From contig CAMLNT010000136.1 of the NCBI GenBank assembly GCA_946481425.1, positions 1-6,666 on the forward strand: a stretch of 6,666 bases of DNA, given 5' to 3'. Under the pieces are notes generated by a model that had not been told where the DNA came from, did not search any database, and saw only the letters and a list, made by a program, of their open reading frames with translations. Positions 1-5,887 of the stretch are shown piece by piece. How positions within the stretch are numbered: the first letter of the stretch is position 1; each line of letters starts with the position of its first letter. This stretch comes from an uncultured Brevundimonas sp. (GTDB lineage: Bacteria > Pseudomonadota > Alphaproteobacteria > Caulobacterales > Caulobacteraceae). The translations under genes and the position numbers were made by a program.

Positions 1-120
1 TCCTACAAGCCGGCGGTCGCCTCCAACGGCCTGCGCATCATGATCCCGCCGTACATGTCGGCCGGCGAGAAGATCATCGTCGACACAGAGACCGGCGAAT
101 ACGTCCGCCGCGCGGACTGA
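1..120 (+). CDS. efp: Elongation factor P, C-terminal fragment (5' end outside window)
   Basis: EF-P binds ribosomes stalled on polyproline stretches, between the P and E sites, and promotes peptide bond formation. Only the last 39 codons are present, in frame from base 1 and ending at TGA 118-120. The translation starts SYKPAV, continues with [19 protein letters not shown] and ends with [12 protein letters not shown]. This matches the C-terminal OB-fold end of EF-P, including the typical final strand T-x-T/D-G-x-Y-x-x-R followed by a short acidic end. The N-terminal KOW-like domain, with the lysine or arginine that is modified in some bacteria, lies outside the window, so the modification type cannot be judged. 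The next gene begins four bases after the stop, so the two are probably co-transcribed. A YeiP-type paralogue is possible but less likely from this C-terminal sequence. Confidence 0.9.
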   Translation, partial: SYKPAVASNGLRIMIPPYMSAGEKIIVDTETGEYVRRAD

Positions 121-124
121 TCCG

Positions 125-916
125 ATGCCGCTCGGTTCCCCCGTCGTCCAGGTCATGATCGACGCGGTCCGCAAGGCCGCGCGCCCGATGCTGCGCGATT
201 TCGGCGAGGTCGCGGCGCTGCAGGTGTCGCGCAAGGGTCCGGGCGACTTCGTCTCGGCGGCTGACCTGAAGGCCGAGCAGACCCTCTATGAGGTCCTGAT
301 GAAGGCCCGCCCGGGGTACGGCTTCCTCGGCGAGGAACGCGGCCTCGTCGAGGGCACGGACAAGAGCCACACCTTCATCGTCGATCCGATCGACGGCACG
401 ACCAACTTCCTTCACGCCATGCCGCACTTTGCGATCACCGTCGCGCTGGAGCGCGAAGGCGAGATCCAGGCGGGCGTCACCTTCAACCCGATCACCAACG
501 AGCTGTTCTGGGCCGAAAAGGGCAAGGGCGCCTTCCTGAATGACGCGCGCATCCGCGTCTCGGGCCGGCGTGAACTGGCCGACTGCCTGATCGGCACGGG
601 CCTGCCCTTTATCGGGCGTCCGGGCCACGGCCAGACGATCAAGGAAGTCCATGCCATCGGCCAGCGGGTCGCCGGCATCCGACGCCTCGGCTCGGCCGCG
701 CTCGACCTCGCTTGGGTGGCCGCGGGCCGTTACGACGCCTTCTGGGAGCGGAACCTGAACCCCTGGGACGTGGCGGCGGGAATCCTGCTGGTCACCGAGG
801 CCGGCGGCGTCGCCACCGGCATCGACGAAGACCAGGACGCACGCTCCGGCTCAGGCGTCTGCGTCGGCGCCCCTGACATCCAGCCGCAGCTCGTGAAGCA
901 CCTTCGCGCGGCGTGA
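125..916 (+). CDS. suhB: Inositol monophosphatase family protein (SuhB-like)
   Basis: This is a complete 263-residue member of the Mg2+-dependent, Li+-sensitive phosphatase family, which hydrolyses myo-inositol 1-phosphate and related sugar or nucleotide phosphates in the cytoplasm. All metal and catalytic motifs are visible: GEE at residues 69-71, DPIDGTTNF at 87-95 (metal ligands D87 and D90, with the GTT phosphate-binding turn) and WDVAAG at 214-219 (third aspartate D215). RRLGSAALDL at 186-195 is the usual substrate-side segment. The length is normal for bacterial SuhB (about 260-270). The ATG at 125 has no clear Shine-Dalgarno and lies four bases after the efp stop, which suggests translational coupling. 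In E. coli, SuhB also joins rRNA antitermination complexes; whether this protein does cannot be read from the sequence. The true substrate is not determined, since CysQ-like and histidinol-phosphatase relatives share these motifs. Codon use matches the neighbours. Confidence 0.93.
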   Translation: MPLGSPVVQVMIDAVRKAARPMLRDFGEVAALQVSRKGPGDFVSAADLKAEQTLYEVLMKARPGYGFLGEERGLVEGTDKSHTFIVDPIDGTTNFLHAMPHFAITVALEREGEIQAGVTFNPITNELFWAEKGKGAFLNDARIRVSGRRELADCLIGTGLPFIGRPGHGQTIKEVHAIGQRVAGIRRLGSAALDLAWVAAGRYDAFWERNLNPWDVAAGILLVTEAGGVATGIDEDQDARSGSGVCVGAPDIQPQLVKHLRAA

Positions 917-981
917 TACTTCGCAGGGAACTCGCCGACGGATTCCGCGGTGATTTCGACGACGCCAGCGACGGCGGATAG

Positions 982-2820
982 TCACTCCGCCCGGAACTGA
1001 AGCTCCGCCAGCCGCGCATAGAGCCCGCCGGTCTTCACCAGCTGGGCGTGGGTGCCTTCCTCGACGACGCGACCCTCGTCCATGACCACGATCCGGTCGG
1101 CGCGCTGGACTGTCGCCAGACGGTGGGCGATGACCAGCGTCGTGCGGCCGTCCATGGCGCGATCGAGCGCGGCCTGGACCAGCCGCTCGTTCTCGGCGTC
1201 GAGCGCCGAGGTCGCCTCGTCCAGCAGCAGGATCGGGGCCTGGCGGACCAGGGCCCGCGCAATCGCCAGACGCTGACGCTGGCCGCCGGACAGGGACCGT
1301 CCGCGCTCTCCCAGCGGTTCGTCCAGCCCTTGCGGCAGGGCCTCCAGAAACTGCAGCGCCTGCGCCTCTTCCAGCGCGGTGCGGATCGCGCCATCGTCGG
1401 CGTCCTCGCGGCCGAACCGGACGTTCTCGGTCCCTGAGCCGGAAAACAGCGGCGCCTCCTGCGACACCCAGGCGAGGCGCGACCGGACCTCGGCCGGATC
1501 GGCCTGCCGGACATCCACGCCATCGACGCGGACCGTGCCGGAATCCGGGTCGTAAAACCGCAGCAGCAACCTGAAGACGGTCGACTTGCCAGCGCCCGAC
1601 GGCCCGACCAGGGCGACGGTCTCGCCCGGGCGGACGGTCAGCGAGAAGCCCTTCAGCGCCGGCAGGTCCGGCCGGCCCGGATAGGCGAAGGACACATCCT
1701 CCAGCGCCGCCTCGCCGCGCGCCGGAGACGGCAGGGCCTCAGGCGTCTGCGGCGCCGCAACCGACGGCGTGGCCTGCAAGAGGTCGCCGATCCGGGCCAT
1801 GGCGCCCGACGCCTTCTGGACATCGCCCCAGCTTTCGCCAAGCGCGGCCACTGCGCCCGCCGCGAAGACCGCCAGCAGGACGAACTGGATCAGGGCGCCC
1901 TCGCTCATGTTCCCGGCGATGACATCGCGCGCGCCCAGCCACAGGACGAGGGTCACCCCGCCGAACATCACCAGGACGATCGCCGCCGTCATGATGGCGC
2001 GCGCGCTCATTCGCTTGAGGGAGGCGGCGAAGGCGGCGTCGACCGCGCGGTCGAAGCGGCCGGAAGCCGTCTTCTCCCGCCCGAAGGCCTGGACGGTCTC
2101 CAGCGCCTCGATGCTCTCGCCGGCATAGCCGACAGCCTGGGCGAACTGGTCCTGCGACTTGACCGTCAGGGCCCGCACGCGGCGTCCATAGATGAACAGG
2201 GGTACGATCAGAACCGGCACGATAAGCAAAACCAGCCCGGTCAGCTTGGGGCTGACGAAGGCCAGCATGACCACCGCCCCGATCATCATCAGGACGTTCC
2301 TCAGCGCATAGGAGATCGAGGTGGTCAGGAGCGTGTCGACGATCTGGATGTCGGTCGTCAGCCGGCTCAGCACCTCTCCGGTCCGGATCCCCGTCAGGAA
2401 CCCCTGATCGAGCGTCAGGACATGGCCGAAGACCGCCTGCCTCAGGTCCGCGACCATCCGCTCACCGGTCTTGGTGACATAGAAGTACCGGGCGGCCGTC
2501 ACCGCCGCGAGGCCCAGCGCATTGAGGCCCAGCCACAGGAACCAGCGGTCGATGTCGGCCCCGCCGTCCTGGAACCCGTGGTCGATCGCTCCCCGCGCGG
2601 TGGCCGTCAGGCCCAGGGACGCGACCGTGGCCAGGATGAGGAAGAGCAGCGCCAGCAGCAGGTCCGCCTTGTGCCGCAGCGCGAACGGCCAGAGCCGGCC
2701 GAGCGGCTTCAGGTCGCGCCGCCGCTCGCGGCGACCGGCCGCCTCGGACATCTGTTCGGCCAGCACTGCGCCGCCGGAAGGGCGCTCCGACAGGGGGGGA
2801 GCGGAATCAGCCTGGGACAT
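982..2820 (-). CDS. ABC exporter half-transporter, fused membrane and ATPase domains (MsbA-related)
   Basis: A 612-residue ABCB/MsbA-like half-transporter, expected to act as a homodimer in the inner membrane and to use ATP to export a hydrophobic or lipid-like substrate. After a charged cytoplasmic N-terminus (about 45 residues, with [10 protein letters not shown]), roughly six membrane segments lie near residues 53-73, 93-114, 168-188, 194-212, 276-296 and 310-328. The ATPase domain follows from about 372: Walker A GPSGAGKS 406-413, Q-loop Gln454, signature LSGGQ 510-514, Walker B ILLLDE 530-535 (catalytic Glu535), D-loop SALD 538-541 and switch His566. All are intact, so the protein should be active. 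It resembles the MsbA-related exporters common in alphaproteobacteria (TIGR02204 type, from memory); the substrate is unknown. I chose ATG 2818-2820 over the in-frame GTG at 2824-2826, because a GAGAGG Shine-Dalgarno lies nine bases before the ATG but only three before the GTG. The gene stands alone, convergent with suhB and divergent from rpmE. Confidence 0.93.
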   Translation of the reverse strand: MSQADSAPPLSERPSGGAVLAEQMSEAAGRRERRRDLKPLGRLWPFALRHKADLLLALLFLILATVASLGLTATARGAIDHGFQDGGADIDRWFLWLGLNALGLAAVTAARYFYVTKTGERMVADLRQAVFGHVLTLDQGFLTGIRTGEVLSRLTTDIQIVDTLLTTSISYALRNVLMMIGAVVMLAFVSPKLTGLVLLIVPVLIVPLFIYGRRVRALTVKSQDQFAQAVGYAGESIEALETVQAFGREKTASGRFDRAVDAAFAASLKRMSARAIMTAAIVLVMFGGVTLVLWLGARDVIAGNMSEGALIQFVLLAVFAAGAVAALGESWGDVQKASGAMARIGDLLQATPSVAAPQTPEALPSPARGEAALEDVSFAYPGRPDLPALKGFSLTVRPGETVALVGPSGAGKSTVFRLLLRFYDPDSGTVRVDGVDVRQADPAEVRSRLAWVSQEAPLFSGSGTENVRFGREDADDGAIRTALEEAQALQFLEALPQGLDEPLGERGRSLSGGQRQRLAIARALVRQAPILLLDEATSALDAENERLVQAALDRAMDGRTTLVIAHRLATVQRADRIVVMDEGRVVEEGTHAQLVKTGGLYARLAELQFRAE

Positions 2821-2829
2821 ACGCACTTG

Positions 2830-2835
2830 CCTCTC
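2830..2835 (-). promoter_or_regulatory. Ribosome binding site that sets the ABC exporter start
   Basis: On the minus strand these bases read GAGAGG. They lie nine bases from ATG 2818-2820, an ideal spacing, but only three bases from the upstream in-frame GTG 2824-2826. This decides the start in favour of the ATG and shortens the longest reading frame by two residues. Confidence 0.6.
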
Positions 2836-2864
2836 GGCGGGCCATCCTGTAAGGACGCCGCCTC

Positions 2865-2893
2865 TCCGCCGGCTCCCGGCGGATTTTCATTTT
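2865..2893 (+). promoter_or_regulatory. Hairpin plus T-run in the rpmE leader (attenuator-like)
   Basis: A perfect 8-bp stem (TCCGCCGG at 2865-2872 with CCGGCGGA at 2876-2883) closes a three-base CTC loop and is followed directly by TTTTCATTTT at 2884-2893. This is the form of an intrinsic terminator reading in the + direction. No + strand gene lies just upstream, since the ABC exporter runs the other way, so its likely target is the leader of rpmE, whose ATG is 36 bases downstream. A weaker imperfect hairpin sits just before it (GGCGG 2836-2840 with CCGCC 2858-2862, and TCCT 2845-2848 with AGGA 2852-2855). CGGCGG 2835-2840 could pair instead with CCGCCG 2866-2871. Attenuation of L31 synthesis is an inference. 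The alternative is a terminator for stray antisense transcription out of the exporter gene. Confidence 0.45.
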
Positions 2894-2929
2894 CTGCCGC
2901 GTCATCGACGCGCCCGCCGGACCAGAGCC

Positions 2930-3154
2930 ATGAAGCAGGACATCCACCCCGACTATCACTTCATCACCGTGGTGATGGTGGACGGCACGACCTACCAGAC
3001 GCGCTCGACCTACGGCAAGGAAGGCGCGACCCTGAACCTGGATATCGACCCCAAGACGCATCCGGCGTGGACGGGCGGCAACCAGCAGCTGATGGACCGC
3101 GGCGGCCGCGTTTCGCGCTTCAACAACAAGTTCGCCGGCTTCATCAAGAAGTAG
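2930..3154 (+). CDS. rpmE: 50S ribosomal protein L31, cysteine-free type
   Basis: A 74-residue L31, the small protein that bridges the central protuberance of the large subunit and the head of the small subunit. The start [10 protein letters not shown] and the later blocks [21 protein letters not shown] and [11 protein letters not shown] are family landmarks. The zinc-binding cysteines of the E. coli form (C16, C18, C37, C40) are replaced by Met16, Asp18, Asp40 and Thr43, so this is a zinc-independent version. That agrees with other alphaproteobacterial L31 proteins as I recall them. A C-terminal extension, AGFIKK, follows the RFNNKF block. The ATG at 2930 is fixed by family conservation of the N-terminus; the Shine-Dalgarno is weak (CCAGAG). 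The gene appears monocistronic, with its own terminator 44 bases downstream and a hairpin in its leader. Confidence 0.95.
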   Translation: MKQDIHPDYHFITVVMVDGTTYQTRSTYGKEGATLNLDIDPKTHPAWTGGNQQLMDRGGRVSRFNNKFAGFIKK

Positions 3155-3197
3155 GCCGCGGCCGGCCGGGAACGGCCACGCTGCATCCAGAACACAC

Positions 3198-3235
3198 AAG
3201 GCGCCGAACGTCAGGTTCGGCGCCTTTCTGTTTGT
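3198..3235 (+). terminator. Strong intrinsic terminator after rpmE
   Basis: A perfect 12-bp stem (AAGGCGCCGAAC at 3198-3209 with GTTCGGCGCCTT at 3215-3226) encloses the five-base loop GTCAG. It is followed by the T-rich tail TCTGTTTGT. It lies 44 bases after the rpmE stop and ends just before the promoter of the next gene, so it should separate rpmE from the transpeptidase transcript. Confidence 0.92.
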
Positions 3236-3237
3236 CC

Positions 3238-3262
3238 GGAACGCCATTAAGTTGGAGCCGTT
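3238..3262 (+). promoter_or_regulatory. EcfG (general stress sigma) type promoter for the L,D-transpeptidase
   Basis: GGAAC at 3238-3242 and CGTT at 3259-3262 are separated by exactly 16 bases. This equals the alphaproteobacterial EcfG/SigT consensus, GGAAC-N16/17-CGTT. The pair lies directly after the rpmE terminator and is the best promoter candidate in the 65 bases before the transpeptidase. The expected transcript start, near 3268-3270, would give a leader of about 30 bases containing the Shine-Dalgarno at 3286. The nine-base repeat GCC(A/G)TTAAG at 3243-3251 and 3257-3265 overlaps the spacer and -10. The match is by eye and not tested. Confidence 0.55.
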
Positions 3263-3285
3263 AAGCCGTCCGGTCGGGGCGGATG

Positions 3286-3291
3286 AAGGAA
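3286..3291 (+). promoter_or_regulatory. Ribosome binding site that sets the transpeptidase start
   Basis: AAGGA within AAGGAA lies ten bases before ATG 3301-3303. It falls inside the 5' end of the longer reading frame that opens at ATG 3283, which has no such site. This supports the ATG at 3301, which also places the twin-arginine motif at residues 5-6, where a signal peptide needs it. Confidence 0.6.
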
Positions 3292-3300
3292 CGGCATCCT

Positions 3301-4863
3301 ATGGGCATCAATCGGCGTGAATTGACTTTCTCGGCCTCGGGCGTTGCGCTCGCGGGCGGATTTGCGCTCGGCCAGACCCCGCCGCCTGCAGGCGCGGACA
3401 GCGCCTTCTATCAGAGCTTCAACGCCCAGCTGGCCTCACAGCCGGCAGAGCTCCAGCCCGAAATCCGCGCCTTCTACGAGGCCATCGGCTGGCGTCCGGC
3501 CTGGACGCCGGACCGGGTGACGGCGCTGGGCCGCGTGATCGGCCAGGCCGACCGCCACGGCCTGGATCCGTCCCACTATCTCGACAGCGTCGGCGCCGTC
3601 GCCGATCCGCAGCTGGCCGACATGCGCCTGACGGCCTCGGCCCTGCGCTACGCCCGCGTCCTGTCCGAGGGCACCGTCGATCCGACCACCGTTGAAGAGC
3701 TCTGGGAGATGGAGGCCAACCGCGCGCCGCTCGGCGCGCCCATGGCCGAGGCCCTGGTCCAGAACCGTCTGTCCGACTGGATGAACGGCCTGGCCCCGAC
3801 CGACATCGGCTACACCAACCTGTCGGCGGGCTACATCCGCTATCGCGACATCGCGCTGAACGGCGGCTGGCCGGCCTTCAGCGCCGGCGCCGCGATCCGT
3901 CCGGGTGACACGGACCCTCGCATCCCTGCCCTGATCCGCCGCCTGAACGCAGAGGGCGACCTCAGCCGCGCCGACATGGCGGCGATCGATCCGGCGACCA
4001 CGCTCTATGACGAGGCCATCCAGACGGCCGTGCGCCGCTTCCAGGTTCGCCACGGCCTGGTCTCGGACGGCATCATCGGCCAGGGCACCCAGTCCGCGCT
4101 CGGCGCCTCGGCCGAGGACCGCGCCCGCCAGATCGCCCTGAACCTGGAGCGCCGCCGCTGGCTCAAGCGTGAGCTCAGCCCCGAGCGGATCGAGGTCAAC
4201 ACCGCCGCCGCCATCATGGTCTACTGGCACGAAGGCCGCCCGGTTCACTCCAACCGGGTCGTCGTCGGCACGCCGCAGAACCAGACCCCGAGCCTGGAGA
4301 AGCCCTTCGCCTCGGTGGTGGCCAATCCGCCGTGGAACGTGCCCGCCGGCATCGCCCGCAACGAAATCCTGCCGCGCGGCGCGGCCTATCTGCGCGCCAA
4401 CAACATGTACGTCACCTCCGACGGCCGTGTGGTCCAGCGCGCCGGGCCGACGGCGGCGCTCGGCTATGTGAAGTTCGAGCTGCGCGACAGCTACGCCATC
4501 TTCCTGCACGACACCCCGGCCCGTCACGTCTTCCGCAACGCCTATCGCCACCGCTCGCACGGCTGCGTGCGGGTCGAGAACGCGATCGACTTCGCGCGGC
4601 TGCTGCTGTCGCCGGCGCCCGACCGCCTGGCCGAGTTCGATGCGGCGCTCGATTCCCGTGAAACCACCCGGGTCCAGACCGACCGGGAAATCTCGGTGCG
4701 CCTGCTCTACTGGACGGCCTTCGTTACCGGCCAGGGCGCCGTCGCCTTCCGCGAGGACGTCTATCAGCGGGACGCCGCCCTGGCCCAGGCGCTCGGCATC
4801 GACATCAGCCTCCCGCGCGCCGTCGATGACGGCTCCGACGATCCGAACGACGTCGGGCCGTAA
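3301..4863 (+). CDS. L,D-transpeptidase, YcbB/LdtD type, exported
   Basis: A 520-residue periplasmic enzyme expected to form 3-3 cross-links in peptidoglycan, a reaction insensitive to most beta-lactams except carbapenems. The N-terminus MGINRRELTF with a hydrophobic stretch to about residue 24 and AGA at 30-32 looks like a Tat signal peptide with cleavage near 32/33. An N-terminal scaffold domain (about 35-200) is followed by a peptidoglycan-binding domain (about 207-268; AVRRFQVRHGLVSDGIIGQGT) and a YkuD catalytic domain (about 297-436). The active site is intact: FLHDTP with His403, then SHGCVR at 419-424 with nucleophile Cys422. NPPWNVP at 342-348 is typical of the YcbB branch. The segment between it and the catalytic block seems shorter than I recall for E. 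coli LdtD. The C-terminal VRLLYWTAFV tail is also YcbB-like. A nearby longer start at 3283 is disfavoured because it lacks a ribosome binding site. The gene has its own probable EcfG-type promoter. Confidence 0.92.
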   Translation: MGINRRELTFSASGVALAGGFALGQTPPPAGADSAFYQSFNAQLASQPAELQPEIRAFYEAIGWRPAWTPDRVTALGRVIGQADRHGLDPSHYLDSVGAVADPQLADMRLTASALRYARVLSEGTVDPTTVEELWEMEANRAPLGAPMAEALVQNRLSDWMNGLAPTDIGYTNLSAGYIRYRDIALNGGWPAFSAGAAIRPGDTDPRIPALIRRLNAEGDLSRADMAAIDPATTLYDEAIQTAVRRFQVRHGLVSDGIIGQGTQSALGASAEDRARQIALNLERRRWLKRELSPERIEVNTAAAIMVYWHEGRPVHSNRVVVGTPQNQTPSLEKPFASVVANPPWNVPAGIARNEILPRGAAYLRANNMYVTSDGRVVQRAGPTAALGYVKFELRDSYAIFLHDTPARHVFRNAYRHRSHGCVRVENAIDFARLLLSPAPDRLAEFDAALDSRETTRVQTDREISVRLLYWTAFVTGQGAVAFREDVYQRDAALAQALGIDISLPRAVDDGSDDPNDVGP

Positions 4864-4864
4864 G

Positions 4865-4895
4865 CCCTTGAGAGACCGGTTTGTCCTCGCCACAT
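4865..4895 (+). promoter_or_regulatory. Heat-shock sigma (RpoH) type promoter for htpX
   Basis: CTTGAG at 4867-4872, preceded by CC, and CCACAT at 4890-4895 are spaced by 17 bases. This is close to the alphaproteobacterial RpoH pattern as I recall it, CTTGAA followed after 16-18 bases by CCANAT. The transcript start expected about seven bases after the -10 falls at 4902-4903, on the htpX ATG itself. That would make the message leaderless and would explain why no properly spaced Shine-Dalgarno precedes the gene. htpX is a heat-shock or envelope-stress gene in other bacteria, which supports the reading. The match is by eye only. Confidence 0.5.
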
Positions 4896-4902
4896 AGCGG
4901 GG

Positions 4903-5856
4903 ATGAACCACCTCAAGACCTTCATGCTTCTGGCGGCCCTGACCGCCCTGTTCGTCGGCATCGGCTACCTGATCGGCGGCACGACCGGCATGCTCATCGC
5001 CCTGGTCTTCGCCGGGGGGATGAACCTCGTCAGCTACTGGAACGCCGACAAGATTGTGCTGCGCATGTATCGCGCGGTCGAGGTCGATGAGGCGCACCCC
5101 GAGCCCCTGATCCGCAACTATGTCGCCGACATCGTCCAGATGGCGTCCGACGCCGGCCTGCCTCGGCCCAGGATCGCCATCATCCCGACCGAACAGCCCA
5201 ACGCCTTCGCCACCGGCCGCAATCCCGAGAACGCCGCCGTCTGCGCCACCGAAGGCCTGCTGCGCGCCCTGACCCGCGAGGAGATCCGGGGCGTGATGGC
5301 CCACGAACTGGCCCACGTGAAGAACCGCGACACCCTGACCATGACGGTGACCGCGACCGTCGCCGGCGCCATCTCGGCCCTGGCCAACTTCGGCCTGTTC
5401 TTCGGCGGAGACCGCGACCGCCCCGGCGGCATGATCGGGACCATCGCCATGATGCTGCTGGCCCCGATGGCGGCCGCCCTCGTCCAGATGGCCATCAGCC
5501 GAGGCCGGGAATACGAAGCCGACCGCGTCGGCGCCGAGATCGCGGGCGACCCCGAGGCCCTGGCCTCCGCCCTCCAGAAGATCGAGGCCTGGGCCAAACG
5601 CATCCACAACCCGACCGCCGAGCACAACCCGGCCTCGGCCCAGCTCTTCATCATCAACCCGCTATCGGGTCAGGGCGCCGACAACCTCTTCTCGACCCAC
5701 CCCAACACCGCCAACCGCGTCCGGGCCTTGGGGGAGCTGGCGGGCAAGATCGGCGGCCGCAAACGCCCGCTCGCCGAGACGCCGCCGGCGCCCGCTCCGC
5801 GCACCGGTACCGGCGTGCCGACCACGCCTGAAGCGAAGCGGGGACCGTGGGGCTGA
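4903..5856 (+). CDS. htpX: Membrane zinc metalloprotease HtpX (M48 family)
   Basis: A 317-residue inner-membrane endopeptidase that degrades misfolded membrane proteins alongside FtsH. The N-terminus, [21 protein letters not shown], is characteristic of HtpX and fixes the start. Membrane segments lie near residues 5-25, 28-46, 147-166 and 178-198. The zinc site is complete: HELAH at 134-138, with catalytic Glu135, and a third ligand Glu203 in REYEAD at 202-207. [11 protein letters not shown] at 263-273 is the conserved C-terminal block. After about residue 285 comes a proline-rich, low-complexity tail ([13 protein letters not shown]) ending in GPWG. It makes the protein longer than the E. coli form (293), as in other alphaproteobacterial HtpX proteins I recall. 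The ATG follows the transpeptidase stop by 39 bases, which contain an RpoH-like promoter but no usable Shine-Dalgarno. Expression may come both by read-through and from that promoter. Confidence 0.96.
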   Translation: MNHLKTFMLLAALTALFVGIGYLIGGTTGMLIALVFAGGMNLVSYWNADKIVLRMYRAVEVDEAHPEPLIRNYVADIVQMASDAGLPRPRIAIIPTEQPNAFATGRNPENAAVCATEGLLRALTREEIRGVMAHELAHVKNRDTLTMTVTATVAGAISALANFGLFFGGDRDRPGGMIGTIAMMLLAPMAAALVQMAISRGREYEADRVGAEIAGDPEALASALQKIEAWAKRIHNPTAEHNPASAQLFIINPLSGQGADNLFSTHPNTANRVRALGELAGKIGGRKRPLAETPPAPAPRTGTGVPTTPEAKRGPWG

Positions 5857-5887
5857 CCTAGGGTCTTCGGCGGGTTAGGCTCGGCTC

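Noticed and set aside
927..952. A GGAAC motif at 927-931 that might be another EcfG promoter
   Set aside because: At 16 or 17 bases downstream the sequence is CGGT or GGTG, not CGTT, and no + strand gene follows.
913..981. A 22-codon GTG frame overlapping the suhB stop (GTGA)
   Set aside because: It has no Shine-Dalgarno and no recognisable product, and is too short to support without conservation data.
917..981. A possible bidirectional terminator between suhB and the ABC exporter
   Set aside because: Only short stems such as GCC/GGC pairs are seen and no T-run on either strand, so I cannot support one.
2422..3264. A + strand frame of 280 codons overlapping the exporter and rpmE
   Set aside because: It runs antisense through the membrane-domain coding region and out of frame through rpmE, has no family features and would have to read through both.
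3247..3264. Two TTAA boxes that could be a CtrA binding site
   Set aside because: The boxes are 10 bases apart, whereas the CtrA consensus needs TTAA-N7-TTAA, so the spacing does not fit.
3436..5625. A 729-codon open frame on the minus strand across the transpeptidase and htpX
   Set aside because: It is antisense to two genes with complete catalytic motifs. Its translation is low-complexity (rich in G, A, R, D, V, H) with no recognisable domain, as expected from GC-rich codon bias on the opposite strand.
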